From contig WPHV01000006.1 of the NCBI GenBank assembly GCA_009744235.1, forward strand, positions 62,001 through 126,000: a stretch of DNA of 64,000 nucleotides, read 5' to 3'. This stretch comes from Gillisella vitis (GTDB lineage Bacteria > Pseudomonadota > Alphaproteobacteria > Rhizobiales > Rhizobiaceae). A program made the position numbers and the translations under genes. Below the pieces are notes generated by a model. That model was not told the origin of the DNA. It did no database searches and worked only from the letters and a program-made list of their open reading frames with translations. Shown piece by piece: positions 26,449 through 37,065 of the stretch (its first letter is position 1; every line of letters starts with the position of its first letter).

Positions 26449-27063
26449 TTGTCCGAACACGTGCCAGCCGATGAGGCGCCCGAGCCACGTCTGATTACCG
26501 AAACCGGCCTCGACCGGCGTATCGCCGATATCATTGAGCCCGTGATCGTCGAGCTTGGTTTCAAGCTCGTTCGTGTCCGGATCCTCAACCAGAACGGCAT
26601 GACGCTGCAAATCATGGCCGAGCGCAAGGACGGCACGATGACCGTCGAGGATTGCGAAGAGCTGTCGATGGCGATTTCTCCTGTCCTGGATGTGGAAGAT
26701 CCCGTCGATAAGGAGTATCATCTGGAAGTCTCGTCGCCCGGTATCGACCGTCCGATGGTGCGCGCATCCGATTTCACGCGCTGGCAGGGCAACCTGCTGA
26801 AATGCGAAACGTCCATTCTGATCGACAATCGCAAGCGGTTTCGTGGCAAGATTGCGGATGTCACCCAGGACGGGTTCGTTCTGGAGCGCGATCAGGTCGC
26901 CGCTGGGGAGGAGCCACGGCTTACCATCCCGTTCACGGCCTTGGCCGAGGCCAAGCTGATCCTGACGGATGATCTGGTGCGCGATGCGCTGCGCGCCGAC
27001 AAACAGGCAAAGGCCGCAGCTGAAGCTGCAAACCAGAACGACGAAACCGGCGAAGACCAATAA
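26449..27063 (+). CDS. rimP: Ribosome maturation factor RimP
   Basis: 204 residues with a TTG start at 26449 ([20 protein letters not shown]) placed 5-6 nt after GAGGAGGACAGG. The N-terminal alpha/beta domain contains [11 protein letters not shown] and [20 protein letters not shown]; the conserved [14 protein letters not shown] motif precedes the C-terminal SH3-like domain. RimP is needed for 30S subunit assembly. A basic/acidic tail rich in Ala, Lys and Glu extends beyond the core, common in Rhizobiales. First gene of the rimP-nusA-ylxR-infB operon. Confidence 0.96.
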   Translation: MSEHVPADEAPEPRLITETGLDRRIADIIEPVIVELGFKLVRVRILNQNGMTLQIMAERKDGTMTVEDCEELSMAISPVLDVEDPVDKEYHLEVSSPGIDRPMVRASDFTRWQGNLLKCETSILIDNRKRFRGKIADVTQDGFVLERDQVAAGEEPRLTIPFTALAEAKLILTDDLVRDALRADKQAKAAAEAANQNDETGEDQ

Positions 27064-27121
27064 CCGATAACGCGCCTGGCAGGCGAACATGCCCCAGGCA
27101 GGAAGACGGAGACTTTAAACA

Positions 27122-28738
27122 ATGGCAGTCAGTGCTAATCGGCTCGAGCTGTTGCAGATCGCGGATGCGGTCGCACGCGAAAAAGTCATCGACCGCGAAA
27201 TCGTGCTTGCTGCGATGGCTGACGCCATCCAGAAGGCCGCGCGTTCGCGTTACGGTTCCGAGACCAATATTCGCGCCGACATTAACTCCAAGACCGGCGA
27301 GATCCGTCTGCAACGCCTGCTCGAAGTGGTCGAAAAGGTCGAGGATTACGGCACCCAGATCGCACTCGAACTGGCGCGCGACCGCAATGTCGATGCCAAG
27401 CTGGGCGATTACATTGCCGATCCGCTGCCACCGATGGATTTTGGCCGTATCGCCGCCCAGTCCGCCAAGCAGGTCATCGTGCAGAAAGTGCGCGAAGCCG
27501 AGCGTGATCGGCAGTTCGACGAGTTCAAGGATCGCGTCGGCGAAATCATCAACGGCACGGTCAAGCGCGTCGAATATGGCAATGTCATCGTCGACCTCGG
27601 TCGTGGCGAAGGCATTATCCGCCGCGATGAAATGATCCCGCGCGAAACCATGCGTTACGGTGATCGCGTTCGCGCCTATGTCTATGACGTGCGCCGCGAA
27701 CAGCGTGGCCCGCAGATTTTCCTGTCGCGCACCCATCCGCAATTCATGGTGAAACTGTTCACCATGGAAGTGCCTGAAATCTACGACGGCGTCATCCAGA
27801 TCAAGTCGGTGGCCCGTGATCCGGGTTCACGCGCCAAGATCGCGGTGATCTCCAATGACAGCTCGATCGATCCGGTCGGTGCCTGCGTCGGTATGCGCGG
27901 TTCGCGCGTTCAGGCCGTGGTTGGTGAATTGCAGGGCGAAAAGATCGATATCATTCCGTGGTCTGCCGATCCGGCATCCTTCATCGTCAACGCGCTTCAA
28001 CCGGCGGAAGTCGCCAAGGTCGTGCTGGACGAGGATGCCGAGCGTATCGAAGTCGTGGTTCCCGATGAACAGCTGTCGCTGGCCATTGGTCGTCGCGGTC
28101 AGAATGTCCGTCTGGCGTCACAGCTGACCGGCTGGGATATTGACATCATGACGGAAGCGGAAGAGTCCGAGCGCCGTCAGAAGGAATTCAACGAACGCAC
28201 CAATCTGTTCATGGATGCGCTCGACGTCGATGAAATGGTTGGCCAGGTTCTGGCGTCGGAAGGTTTTGCCCAGGTTGAAGAGCTGGCCTATGTCGATCTG
28301 GAGGAAATCGCTTCCATCGATGGTTTTGACGGCGATACCGCAGAAGAAATCCAGACCCGCGCCCGCGAATATCTCGAAAAGCTGGAAGCCGAACTGGATG
28401 CCAAGCGCAAGGCGCTCGGCGTGTCCGACGAGCTGCGCAGCATTGATGGCATGACAACGCAAATGTTGGTTGCGCTCGGGGGAGACGGCATCAAGACGGT
28501 CGAGGATTTCGCCGGCTGTGCTGCAGACGACCTGATCGGCTGGAGTGAGCGTAAGGATGGCGAGACCAAGAAATTCGAGGGTCTGTTCTCGAAAATCGAC
28601 ATTTCGCGCACCGAGGCGGAACAAATGATCGTTCAGGCTCGTCTGGCGGCTGGCTGGATCACCGAAGCGGATATTGCCGCCGAGGCTGAGGCAGAAGTCG
28701 TCGAGGATGAGGCGCAAGAGGCTGAGCAGGGCTCGTGA
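27122..28738 (+). CDS. nusA: Transcription termination/antitermination factor NusA
   Basis: 538 residues. Order of domains: N-terminal RNA-polymerase-binding domain (1-125), S1 domain (about 130-200, VGEIINGTVKRVEYGNVIVD), KH1 and KH2 (230-345, DPVGACVGMRGSRVQAVVGE and LSLAIGRRGQNVRLASQLTG), then two C-terminal helix-hairpin-helix repeats (VEELAYVDLEEIASIDGFDG and the EDFAGCAADDLIGW region) typical of proteobacterial NusA. It binds RNA polymerase and nascent RNA to control pausing, termination and antitermination. The ATG follows a GGAG ten nt upstream. The stop overlaps the next gene. Confidence 0.98.
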   Translation: MAVSANRLELLQIADAVAREKVIDREIVLAAMADAIQKAARSRYGSETNIRADINSKTGEIRLQRLLEVVEKVEDYGTQIALELARDRNVDAKLGDYIADPLPPMDFGRIAAQSAKQVIVQKVREAERDRQFDEFKDRVGEIINGTVKRVEYGNVIVDLGRGEGIIRRDEMIPRETMRYGDRVRAYVYDVRREQRGPQIFLSRTHPQFMVKLFTMEVPEIYDGVIQIKSVARDPGSRAKIAVISNDSSIDPVGACVGMRGSRVQAVVGELQGEKIDIIPWSADPASFIVNALQPAEVAKVVLDEDAERIEVVVPDEQLSLAIGRRGQNVRLASQLTGWDIDIMTEAEESERRQKEFNERTNLFMDALDVDEMVGQVLASEGFAQVEELAYVDLEEIASIDGFDGDTAEEIQTRAREYLEKLEAELDAKRKALGVSDELRSIDGMTTQMLVALGGDGIKTVEDFAGCAADDLIGWSERKDGETKKFEGLFSKIDISRTEAEQMIVQARLAAGWITEADIAAEAEAEVVEDEAQEAEQGS

Positions 28739-29433
28739 TGGCCTCCGATCCATCTTTGGAGGAAGGGCGTCCGGCAAAGCCGGTGAAGGCGGTAAAGGAC
28801 GGTCAGAACGACCGGACTTGCATCGTCACCCGCCAGCCGGGAACGCCAGATACACTGATCCGGTTTGTGGCAGGCCCTGATGGCACGCTCGTGCCGGATC
28901 TGAAACGGGAATTGCCCGGCCGTGGCTGCTGGGTGTCCGTTTCCCGCGAGGCCGTGGACAAGGCTGTGGCGAAAAAGCTTTTCGCCCGTGCCTTGAAGAC
29001 GGATGTCACCGTCGATCCCGAGATGGGAGCGCGTGTCGACAGGCTGCTTGTTCAGCAGGTGGCGGGAATGATGAACCTGGCGCGCAAGGCGGGCCAGTTT
29101 GTAACAGGGTCGGCCAAGGTCGATCTCGCGATCCGCAGCGGTGCCGCGCTTGGCGTGTTTCACGCCACCGATGCCGCCGCAGATGGCGTTCGAAAACTGG
29201 ACCAGGCCCGCAAGGCCTGGCATCTCGGAATGGAAACGGATGAGGAAATTCGTTCTTATCGGCTCTTTTCCGAGGCGGAAATGCAAGAACTGATGGGCCA
29301 GAACGCTTTTATCCATGCCTGCGCGCTTGCAGGACAGGCGGGTGAAGGTGTAGTGAAGCGCGCAACTCTGCTTGAAACCTATCGTGGCCTTTCGCCGCGG
29401 ATGGCAAGTAGCGCTGGCCGTAAACCACAATGA
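28738..29433 (+). CDS. YlxR/DUF448 nucleic-acid-binding protein fused to L7Ae-like domain
   Basis: 231 residues. The start is the ATG sharing its first base with the nusA stop (TGATG); a GTG one codon upstream is possible. The N-terminal YlxR domain (DRTCIVTRQPGTPDTLIRFV, LPGRGCWVSVSREAVDKAVA) binds RNA. The C-terminal half (NLARKAGQFVTGSAKVDLAI and LGVFHATDAAADGVRKLDQA) is L7Ae/L30e-like. This two-domain form is the usual one in Rhizobiales between nusA and infB. Its role is probably in RNA or ribosome biology. Confidence 0.93.
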   Translation: MASDPSLEEGRPAKPVKAVKDGQNDRTCIVTRQPGTPDTLIRFVAGPDGTLVPDLKRELPGRGCWVSVSREAVDKAVAKKLFARALKTDVTVDPEMGARVDRLLVQQVAGMMNLARKAGQFVTGSAKVDLAIRSGAALGVFHATDAAADGVRKLDQARKAWHLGMETDEEIRSYRLFSEAEMQELMGQNAFIHACALAGQAGEGVVKRATLLETYRGLSPRMASSAGRKPQ

Positions 29434-29536
29434 CGCGGTCACCGGTGCAAACCGGCCTCCGTGGTGTAGGACAGTATGTGAACGGCGTGGTCTGATGCGG
29501 TAGTCATCCGGCCTCGCTCGAAGGAACGGGAACGGA

Positions 29537-32323
29537 ATGACCGACAGCAAAGACGACAAGACACTCAGCGTTACGGGCAAGAAGACACTCACGCTCAAGC
29601 CGACGGGAGTGAACCAGGGTACCGTGCGCCAAGATATGGGTCGCGGTCGCACGAAGGCCGTTGTGGTCGAGACGCGCAAGCGCCGCCCGACCCGTCCTGA
29701 AGACGAACGTGCAGGCCAGCCGCAGGGTCGCGTTGGCGACGATGCACCGGCACCTGCGACAGCTGCTGCTGCCCCCGTGCAGACGCCAGCCCCTGTGCAG
29801 GCTCCGGCGCCAGTCGCCGCTGCACAGCAGGCACCGCGCCCAGCCGCTCCGCCGCAGCGCGTTCAACAGACAAATCAATATTCGCAGCAGCGCCATCCAG
29901 GCCAGCAGAACCGTCCGCAGGCGTCGAGCCAGCCGAGCCGCCAGCCCGACCGGCCGCGCGGCGCGGTACTGCACGATCTGTCCGCCAGCGAGATGGATGC
30001 GCGCCGCCGCGCTCTGGCAGAAGCCCAGGTCCGCGAAGTCGAGGACGCCAAGCGTCGCGCCGAGGAAGAGGTTCGCCGTCAGGCTGAAGAGGTCGAGCGT
30101 CAGCGTCTTGCCGCTCTGGAAGCCATTCGCCAGGCCGAAGAAGACAAGGCCCGCGCGCTTGAAGCCAAGAATGCGCCCGAGCCTGTCGCAGAGCCAGTCG
30201 CGCCTGTCGCGGAAACCCCGCGTCCTGCCGAGCCTGCTGCCCGGGCGCCGTCGCCTGCTGGTGCAAGACCGGCTGCCGGAGCACCTGCTCCGAGCTTTGT
30301 GCGCGGTCGCAAGCCGGAAGGCGAAGAAGATGAAAATCGCGGTCCCGCCCGTGGCGGTCCGGTGCGCGGCAAGGTCGTGCGTCCCGAGCCTGCCAAGGTT
30401 CCGGCTCGCCCCAAAACCGAGGATGAGCGCCGCCGTGGCAAGCTGACCGTTACCACCGCCGCTGTCGATGAAGACGGCAATGCGCGTGGCCGGTCGCTGT
30501 CGGCCATGCGCCGTCGCCAGGAGAAATTCCGCCGCAGCCAGATGCAGGAACCCCGCGAAAAGGTCATGCGTGAAGTGGTTCTGCCGGAAACCATCACCAT
30601 TCAGGAATTGTCGCAGCGCATGTCCGAACGGGCTGTCGATGTGATCAAGTACCTGATGAAGGAAGGTCAGATGATGAAGCCGGGCGACGTCATCGACGCC
30701 GATCTGGCCGAATTGATCGCCACCGAATTTGGCCATTCCGTCAAGCGCGTTTCCGAATCCGACGTTGAAGAAGGCATTTTCGACGTCAAGGACGACGCAG
30801 GCGAAATGGTGTCGCGTCCGCCGGTCGTGACCATCATGGGTCACGTCGACCACGGCAAGACCTCGTTGCTCGATGCCATCCGTCAGACCAGCGTCGTTTC
30901 GGGTGAAGCCGGTGGCATTACCCAGCATATCGGCGCCTATCAGGTGGAGCAGAACGGCCACAAAATCACCTTCATCGACACCCCTGGCCACGCCGCCTTC
31001 ACGGCGATGCGTGCTCGTGGTGCCCAGGCGACCGACATTGCCATCCTGGTGGTTGCCGCCGATGACAGCGTCATGCCGCAGACGATCGAGTCGATCCACC
31101 ACGCCAAGGCGGCCAATGTGCCGATCATCGTGGCGATCAACAAGATCGACAAGCATGAGGCCAACCCGGAAAAAGTGCGCCAGCAATTGCTCCAGCACGA
31201 AGTGTTCGTCGAATCCATGGGCGGTGAAGTGCTCGACGTCGAAGTCTCGGCGAAGAACAAGCTCAATCTCGACAAGCTGCTGGAAGCCGTGCTTCTTCAG
31301 GCCGAAATTCTCGACCTGAAGGCCGATCCGAGCCGGACTGCCGAAGGTCTGGTCATTGAAGCCCAGCTCGATCGGGGCCGCGGCGCCGTTGCTACCGTTC
31401 TGGTTCAGAAGGGCACGCTGCGTCCAGGTCAGATCATCGTCGCTGGCGATCAGTGGGGCCGCGTGCGCGCCCTGGTCAACGACAAGGGCGGTCACGTCAA
31501 GGAAGCAGGGCCTGCCATGCCGGTCGAGGTTCTCGGTCTGTCAGGTACGCCTGCCGCCGGTGACAAGTTCGCCGTAGTTGAAAGCGAAGCCCGCGCTCGT
31601 GAAATCTCGGAATACCGTCAGCGTCTGGCCCGCGACAAGGCCGCTGCCCGCCAGTCCGGTCAGCGCGGTTCGCTCGAGCAGATGATGAGCAAGCTGCAGG
31701 ATACCGGCTTTAAGGAATTCCCGCTGGTCATCAAGGCCGACGTTCAGGGTTCTGTCGAAGCCATCGTCGCAGCGCTTGACAAGCTGGGAACCGACGAAGT
31801 GCGGGCCCGGATCGTCCATTCGGGCGCCGGTGCCATCACGGAATCGGATATTTCGCTGGCCGAAGCATCCAACGCCGCGATCATCGGCTTCAATGTTCGT
31901 GCAAACGTTCAGGCTCGAGCCTTGGCCGAGCGCACCGGCACCGAAATCCGCTACTACAACATCATCTACGATCTGGTGGATGACGTGAAGGCAGCGATGT
32001 CGGGTCTGTTGTCGCCGGAACGCCGCGAAACCTTCCTCGGCAATGCCGAGATCCTCGAAGTGTTCAACATCACGAAAACGGGCAAGGTTGCCGGTTGCCG
32101 TGTTGTCGAGGGCAAGGTCGAGCGTGGCGCAGGTGTGCGTCTGGTGCGCGACAACGTCGTTATCCACGAAGGCAAGCTCAAGACACTCAAGCGCTTCAAG
32201 GACGAAGTGGCAGACGTGCCGATGGGCCAGGAATGTGGTATGGCCTTCGAAAACTACGAAGACATCCGCGCTGGCGACACCATCGAGTGCTTCCGCGTCG
32301 AGCATATCACCCGTACGCTGTAA
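29537..32323 (+). CDS. infB: Translation initiation factor IF-2
   Basis: 928 residues. The N-terminal third is a low-complexity Ala/Pro/Gln/Arg/Glu region with a charged helix ([20 protein letters not shown]). The GTPase domain begins near residue 425: G1 [13 protein letters not shown] (about 434), G3 DTPGHAAF and G4 NKID. Domains II-IV follow, with [20 protein letters not shown] near the end in the fMet-tRNA-binding domain. IF-2 delivers initiator tRNA to the 30S subunit. The SD is GGAACGGGAACGGA. A terminator-like hairpin follows. Confidence 0.98.
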   Translation: MTDSKDDKTLSVTGKKTLTLKPTGVNQGTVRQDMGRGRTKAVVVETRKRRPTRPEDERAGQPQGRVGDDAPAPATAAAAPVQTPAPVQAPAPVAAAQQAPRPAAPPQRVQQTNQYSQQRHPGQQNRPQASSQPSRQPDRPRGAVLHDLSASEMDARRRALAEAQVREVEDAKRRAEEEVRRQAEEVERQRLAALEAIRQAEEDKARALEAKNAPEPVAEPVAPVAETPRPAEPAARAPSPAGARPAAGAPAPSFVRGRKPEGEEDENRGPARGGPVRGKVVRPEPAKVPARPKTEDERRRGKLTVTTAAVDEDGNARGRSLSAMRRRQEKFRRSQMQEPREKVMREVVLPETITIQELSQRMSERAVDVIKYLMKEGQMMKPGDVIDADLAELIATEFGHSVKRVSESDVEEGIFDVKDDAGEMVSRPPVVTIMGHVDHGKTSLLDAIRQTSVVSGEAGGITQHIGAYQVEQNGHKITFIDTPGHAAFTAMRARGAQATDIAILVVAADDSVMPQTIESIHHAKAANVPIIVAINKIDKHEANPEKVRQQLLQHEVFVESMGGEVLDVEVSAKNKLNLDKLLEAVLLQAEILDLKADPSRTAEGLVIEAQLDRGRGAVATVLVQKGTLRPGQIIVAGDQWGRVRALVNDKGGHVKEAGPAMPVEVLGLSGTPAAGDKFAVVESEARAREISEYRQRLARDKAAARQSGQRGSLEQMMSKLQDTGFKEFPLVIKADVQGSVEAIVAALDKLGTDEVRARIVHSGAGAITESDISLAEASNAAIIGFNVRANVQARALAERTGTEIRYYNIIYDLVDDVKAAMSGLLSPERRETFLGNAEILEVFNITKTGKVAGCRVVEGKVERGAGVRLVRDNVVIHEGKLKTLKRFKDEVADVPMGQECGMAFENYEDIRAGDTIECFRVEHITRTL

Positions 32324-32339
32324 GCAGCGGTTACCATCC

Positions 32340-32369
32340 AGAAAGGCCGCTTTTTCGAGCGGCCTTTCT
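32340..32369 (+). terminator. Rho-independent terminator after infB
   Basis: AGAAAGGCCGCT (32340-32351) and AGCGGCCTTTCT (32358-32369) form a 12-bp stem. The T-run is short, so read-through into rbfA-truB is possible. Confidence 0.7.
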
Positions 32370-32487
32370 GTTCACATGCGTGAAAACGAAAGCTGTTTGA
32401 GCCTCGTGTCTTCTTGAGGAAGATGAGGTTGATCAGTCCCAGGGTTCGATCCCCATCCGCCTGTTTGAAGGCAAATGAGAAACGATA

Positions 32488-32901
32488 ATGAGCAAACCAA
32501 CAAATTCCGCGCCATCGCAGCGCATGTTGCGCGTTGGCGAACAGGTCCGCGCCGCCATCACCCAGGTTCTGCAGCGCGGCGAAGTGCGTGATGACCTGAT
32601 TGAAAAGACCGTTATTTCGATTTCCGAAGTGCGGATGTCGACTGATCTGAAGGTCGCCACCGCCTATGTCTCGCCGCTCGGCGTCAGCGACCATGACACG
32701 GTGATCGCTGCGTTGAACCGCCACGCGAAATATATTCGCGGTCGGATCGGTGGCCAGTTGCGGCAGATGAAATATATGCCGGAAGTGCGGTTCCGCGACG
32801 ATACCAGCTTCGACAATTATCAGAAAATCGATGCGCTGCTGCGCTCGCCGGAAGTGGCGCGCGATCTGGGGCCAGACGAAGACAAGCAAGAAGACGAATA
32901 A
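32488..32901 (+). CDS. rbfA: Ribosome-binding factor A
   Basis: 137 residues, a single KH-like fold: [20 protein letters not shown] at the N-terminus, [20 protein letters not shown] in the middle, and [20 protein letters not shown] near the end are the three RbfA landmarks. It assists late 16S rRNA processing in the 30S subunit. It is followed 4 nt later by truB. Confidence 0.96.
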   Translation: MSKPTNSAPSQRMLRVGEQVRAAITQVLQRGEVRDDLIEKTVISISEVRMSTDLKVATAYVSPLGVSDHDTVIAALNRHAKYIRGRIGGQLRQMKYMPEVRFRDDTSFDNYQKIDALLRSPEVARDLGPDEDKQEDE

Positions 32902-32905
32902 GACG

Positions 32906-33835
32906 ATGTCCAAACCCAGAAAACCCAAGGGCCGTCCGGTTTCCGGCTGGCTTATCCTCGACAAGCCCGTGGATTACGGCTCGACCGAGGCCGTCGGCAA
33001 GATCAAATGGCTGTTCAACGCCCAGAAGGCGGGTCACGCCGGAACGCTCGATCCGCTGGCCTCCGGCATGTTGCCGATTGCGCTGGGCGATGCCACCAAG
33101 ACGGTTCCCTACGTCATGGATGGCCGCAAGATCTACGAATTCACCGTCACCTGGGGCGAAGAACGCTCGACCGACGATCTGGAAGGCGAGGCAACCCAAA
33201 CCTCCGACCAACGCCCGACCGAAGAACAGATCCGCGCTTTGCTGCCGCATTATACCGGGGTGATCAACCAGATCCCCCCGCAGTTTTCGGCCATCAAGAT
33301 TGCCGGGGAGCGTGCTTATGATCTGGCCCGTGAAGGCGAGGTGGTCGATATTCCCTCCCGCGAGGTGGAAATTCATCGGCTGACCCTGCTGAGGGCCGAC
33401 CGCGACTGCGCCTATTTCGAGGTCGAATGCGGTAAGGGCACCTATGTGCGTTCGTTGGCGCGCGACATGGGCCGTGATCTTGGCTGCTACGGCCATATTT
33501 CGGAGCTGCGGCGCTCTTTCGTCGCGCCGTTTGCCGAAGACATGATGGTGCCGCTCGAAGACCTCGTGGAGCTGGAAAAGATCGAGGATCGTGACGAGCG
33601 GTTGGCAGCACTCGATGCTTTCCTGTTTGACACTGGTGAGGCGCTGATGGCCCTGCCGCAGATCCGGATCAGCGACGACCAGGCACATCGCTTGCGGATG
33701 GGCAATCCAATCATCCTGCGCGGTCGCGATGCGCCAGTGGCAGAACCGGAAGCGGTCGCATTGGCCGGTGGCAAGCTGGTGGCGATCGGCGAAATCGGCG
33801 AGGGCGAGTTCCGCCCGAAGCGGGTTTTTGCCTGA
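32906..33835 (+). CDS. truB: tRNA pseudouridine(55) synthase TruB
   Basis: 309 residues starting [20 protein letters not shown]. The catalytic aspartate D49 lies in [40 protein letters not shown] and [20 protein letters not shown] are further TruB motifs. The C-terminal PUA-like region is short. It isomerises U55 in the T-loop of tRNAs. The ATG at 32906 lies 4 nt after the rbfA stop. Confidence 0.97.
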   Translation: MSKPRKPKGRPVSGWLILDKPVDYGSTEAVGKIKWLFNAQKAGHAGTLDPLASGMLPIALGDATKTVPYVMDGRKIYEFTVTWGEERSTDDLEGEATQTSDQRPTEEQIRALLPHYTGVINQIPPQFSAIKIAGERAYDLAREGEVVDIPSREVEIHRLTLLRADRDCAYFEVECGKGTYVRSLARDMGRDLGCYGHISELRRSFVAPFAEDMMVPLEDLVELEKIEDRDERLAALDAFLFDTGEALMALPQIRISDDQAHRLRMGNPIILRGRDAPVAEPEAVALAGGKLVAIGEIGEGEFRPKRVFA

Positions 33836-34039
33836 CATTCAGCTTTCCCGTCTGTTATTGGACGGGAACGCTCCGCGCTTGCGGCTTGATCGGCTGGCCA
33901 AGCGCGCCTCTTCCCTTGGCTGCCGGAATAGTATATAGGCGGCCCCAGCATTGCAGAACTATGCGTGCGTTCATGGCCTCCGCTGGACGACATCCCGGCC
34001 GCAGGCGACCTAATCCTCCCTTTCAAGAAAGGACATACG

Positions 34040-34309
34040 ATGTCGATTACTGCAGAGCGCAAGTCAGCCCTCATCAAGGAATACGCAACCAACGAAGGTG
34101 ACACTGGTTCACCGGAAGTCCAGGTCGCTATCCTGACCGAGCGGATCACCAATCTGACCGAGCACTTCAAGGGCCACAAGAAGGACAACCACTCCCGTCG
34201 TGGCCTTCTGACGCTGGTATCCACCCGCCGTTCGCTTCTTGATTATCTGAAGAAGAAGGACGAAGGCCGTTACAGCAAGCTGATTGCGAGCCTCGGCATT
34301 CGCCGCTAA
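34040..34309 (+). CDS. rpsO: 30S ribosomal protein S15
   Basis: 89 residues, standard S15 length: [35 protein letters not shown], and [20 protein letters not shown]. It is a primary 16S rRNA binder and often autoregulates through its own leader. GAAAGGACATACG precedes the ATG. A terminator follows, then a long gap before pnp. Confidence 0.98.
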   Translation: MSITAERKSALIKEYATNEGDTGSPEVQVAILTERITNLTEHFKGHKKDNHSRRGLLTLVSTRRSLLDYLKKKDEGRYSKLIASLGIRR

Positions 34310-34747
34310 AGAATGGACCGGCGGGCTTCCGATAAGGAAGGACCCGCCGGTACTTTTTCCGGGGCGCTGAAAAGGCTCCGGCTTGAAAGGTTTGCGCGGC
34401 AATTCTGCCCGCTGACAGACTGAATGAAGCCTGGGTCGTATGGATCCGGGAAAAGCCATGCACCGCATGGAGATGTTGCAACCTGCCCAGAGCTTTGAAA
34501 AGCTCAAGGCATTGCAAACCAGGCAGTCCGGATGGGCCGGTACTGCCGACGACAACCGATGGCCTGTCATGGGGCAGGATTGTTGGATGCTTGCGCCGCA
34601 AGGCGGATCTCTGGTCCGGATGTCTCCGGGGCAGGGATCATTGCGAAGCCTCCCACTGTCTTGCCCGTGATGGTTCAGCACGATGCGTCTGACCGCGATT
34701 TTGATGCCTTTGGCAGACAAATTGCCAGCGCATATGAAGGACAAGAT
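34310..34747. other. Long rpsO-pnp intergenic region
   Basis: 438 bp with the rpsO terminator (34317-34357) at its left end and the presumed pnp leader at the right. In enterobacteria, PNPase autoregulates through a processed hairpin in its leader; whether that holds here is unknown. An open frame continuous with pnp starts at 34532 but has no family match before the canonical start, so the gap is treated as noncoding. Confidence 0.6.
34317..34357 (+). terminator. Rho-independent terminator after rpsO
   Basis: ACCGGCGGG (34317-34325) and CCCGCCGGT (34343-34351) with an inner TTCC/GGAA helper stem, followed by ACTTTTT. Confidence 0.8.
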
Positions 34748-36892
34748 ATGTTTAATGTTCACAGCGTTGAAATCGAGTGGGCCGGCCGGCCGCTGAAGCT
34801 GGAAACCGGCAAGATCGCCCGTCAAGCTGACGGCGCCGTTCTCGCCAGCTACGGCGAAACCGTTGTTCTGGCCACCGTCGTTTCCGCCAAGTCGCCGAAG
34901 CCGGGTCAGGATTTCTTCCCGCTCACCGTCAACTATCAGGAAAAGACCTATGCCGCCGGTAAGATCCCAGGCGGCTATTTCAAGCGCGAAGGCCGTCCGA
35001 GCGAAAAGGAAACCCTGGTTTCCCGCCTGATCGACCGCCCGATCCGCCCACTTTTCCCGGAAGGCTACAAGAACGACACGCAGGTCGTCGTGACCGTTAT
35101 CCAGCATGACCTTGAAAACGACCCGGACGTCTTGTCGATGGTTGCCGCTTCGGCTGCCCTGACACTGTCTGGCGTACCGTTCATGGGCCCGGTCGGCGGC
35201 GCACGCGTCGGCTATATCAATGGCGAATACGTCCTCAACCCGCATCTCGACGAGATGGATGAGTCGGTTCTCGACCTCGTGGTTGCCGGTACGCAGGACG
35301 CCGTGCTGATGGTTGAATCCGAAGCCAAGGAACTGAACGAAGACGTCATGCTCGGCGCCGTGATGTTCGGTCACCGTGGCTTCCAGCCAGTCATCGACGC
35401 GATCATCAAGCTCGCCGAAGTGGCTGCCAAGGAACCGCGCGAATTCGAACCGGAAGATCATTCCGCTCTCGAAGCCGAAATGCTCTCGATTGCCGAAGCC
35501 GAACTGCGCGATGCCTACAAGATCACCCAGAAGGCTGATCGTTATACGGCCGTCGATGCTGTGAAGGCCAAGGTCAAGGCACACTTCTTCCCAGAGGGTG
35601 CAGAGCCTAAATACACCAACGAAGTGATCGGCGCTGTCTTCAAGCACCTGCAGGCCAAGATTGTTCGCTGGAACATTCTCGACACCAAGAGCCGCATCGA
35701 TGGCCGCGACCTCGAAACGGTCCGCGCGATCGTCTCGGAAGTCGGTATCCTGCCACGCACCCACGGTTCGGCGCTGTTTACCCGCGGCGAAACCCAGGCC
35801 ATCGTGGTTGCCACGCTCGGCACTGGCGAAGACGAACAGTATGTCGATAGCTTGACGGGCATGTACAAGGAACGTTTCCTTCTGCATTACAACTTCCCTC
35901 CCTATTCGGTTGGTGAAACTGGCCGCATGGGCTCCCCGGGCCGCCGCGAAATCGGCCATGGCAAGCTGGCATGGCGCGCTATTCGCCCGATGCTGCCAAC
36001 GCCGGAACAGTTCCCCTACACACTGCGCGTTGTCTCCGAGATCACCGAGTCGAACGGCTCGTCCTCGATGGCAACCGTTTGCGGCACCTCGCTGGCACTG
36101 ATGGATGCGGGCGTTCCGCTGGCCAAGCCGGTGGCTGGTATTGCCATGGGCCTGATCCTGGAAGGCGAACGTTTTGCTGTTCTTTCCGACATTCTCGGCG
36201 ATGAAGATCATCTCGGTGACATGGACTTCAAGGTAGCAGGCACGGAAGCCGGTATCACCTCGCTCCAGATGGACATTAAGATCGCCGGCATTACCGAAGA
36301 GATCATGAAGGTTGCCCTGGCGCAGGCCCAGAATGGCCGCAAGCACATCCTCGGCGAAATGGCCAATGCCATCACCGAAGGTCGCTCGCAGCTTGGCGAA
36401 TTCGCACCGCGCATCGAAGTCATGACCATCCCTGTCGACAAGATCCGTGAAGTCATCGGTTCCGGCGGCAAGGTTATCCGCGAAATCGTCGAAAAGACCG
36501 GCGCGAAGATCAACATCGAAGACGATGGTACGATCAAGATCGCATCTGCTTCCGGCAAGGAAATCGAAGCGGCCCGCAAGTGGATTCATTCGATTGTTGC
36601 CGAGCCTGAAATCGGCGTTGTCTATGAAGGCACGGTCGTCAAGACTGCTGACTTCGGCGCTTTCGTCAATTTCTTCGGTTCGCGTGACGGCCTCGTCCAC
36701 ATCAGCCAGCTGGCTGTGGACCGCGTTGCCAAGACCCAGGATGTGGTCAAGGAAGGCGACAAGGTCTGGGTCAAGCTGATGGGCTTTGACGAGCGCGGCA
36801 AAGTGCGCCTGTCCATGAAGGTTGTCGATCAGGCAACCGGCAAGGAAATCGTTGGCGACAAGAAGGCCGAAGGCGACGCTGCCGCTGAATAA
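34748..36892 (+). CDS. pnp: Polyribonucleotide nucleotidyltransferase (PNPase)
   Basis: 714 residues starting [20 protein letters not shown]. Two RNase PH domains (about 10-140 and 320-460) flank an alpha-helical linker. The C-terminal KH domain ([20 protein letters not shown]) and S1 domain ([20 protein letters not shown]) follow. It degrades RNA 3' to 5' using phosphate, working in the degradosome, and can add tails. The ATG at 34748 has AAGGACAAGAT upstream and is the family start. Followed by a strong terminator. Confidence 0.98.
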   Translation: MFNVHSVEIEWAGRPLKLETGKIARQADGAVLASYGETVVLATVVSAKSPKPGQDFFPLTVNYQEKTYAAGKIPGGYFKREGRPSEKETLVSRLIDRPIRPLFPEGYKNDTQVVVTVIQHDLENDPDVLSMVAASAALTLSGVPFMGPVGGARVGYINGEYVLNPHLDEMDESVLDLVVAGTQDAVLMVESEAKELNEDVMLGAVMFGHRGFQPVIDAIIKLAEVAAKEPREFEPEDHSALEAEMLSIAEAELRDAYKITQKADRYTAVDAVKAKVKAHFFPEGAEPKYTNEVIGAVFKHLQAKIVRWNILDTKSRIDGRDLETVRAIVSEVGILPRTHGSALFTRGETQAIVVATLGTGEDEQYVDSLTGMYKERFLLHYNFPPYSVGETGRMGSPGRREIGHGKLAWRAIRPMLPTPEQFPYTLRVVSEITESNGSSSMATVCGTSLALMDAGVPLAKPVAGIAMGLILEGERFAVLSDILGDEDHLGDMDFKVAGTEAGITSLQMDIKIAGITEEIMKVALAQAQNGRKHILGEMANAITEGRSQLGEFAPRIEVMTIPVDKIREVIGSGGKVIREIVEKTGAKINIEDDGTIKIASASGKEIEAARKWIHSIVAEPEIGVVYEGTVVKTADFGAFVNFFGSRDGLVHISQLAVDRVAKTQDVVKEGDKVWVKLMGFDERGKVRLSMKVVDQATGKEIVGDKKAEGDAAAE

Positions 36893-36912
36893 GCGGGTTT
36901 GATTATATGACG

Positions 36913-36942
36913 AGGCGCGGGAGATTTTCCGCGCCTTTTTTT
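36913..36942 (+). terminator. Rho-independent terminator after pnp
   Basis: AGGCGCGG (36913-36920) and CCGCGCCT (36929-36936) followed by a run of T to 36942. Confidence 0.88.
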
Positions 36943-36957
36943 ATCCGGGAGTTTGTC

Positions 36958-37020
36958 AGAAAACGTGGAAACTGGGTTTCCCGAAGACAAACGAAAACAA
37001 AAGAAAATAGAGACTGTCTG
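36958..37020. repeat. Degenerate RIME-like element
   Basis: AACGTGGAAACTGGGTTTCCC followed by AAAACAAAAGAAAATAGAG resembles the core of the Rhizobium intergenic repeat seen better at 7164-7268 and 53225-53290. Match is partial. Confidence 0.35.
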
Positions 37021-37065
37021 TTTCGCCGCGAAACCGAGAGATTCTAATCACGAGATTGCCGAGCC

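Noticed and set aside
26147..26488. N-terminal extension of the MFS transporter by about 114 codons
   Set aside because: It would overlap the rimP leader and start; family members begin near SLAPF, so a GTG at 26146 was preferred.
29504..31495. 663-codon minus-strand open frame opposite infB
   Set aside because: Shadow of the GC-rich infB gene. No SD or recognisable motif; infB on the plus strand is certain.
34109..36700. 863-codon minus-strand open frame opposite pnp and rpsO
   Set aside because: Antisense shadow of two conserved genes; composition follows their third-codon GC bias.
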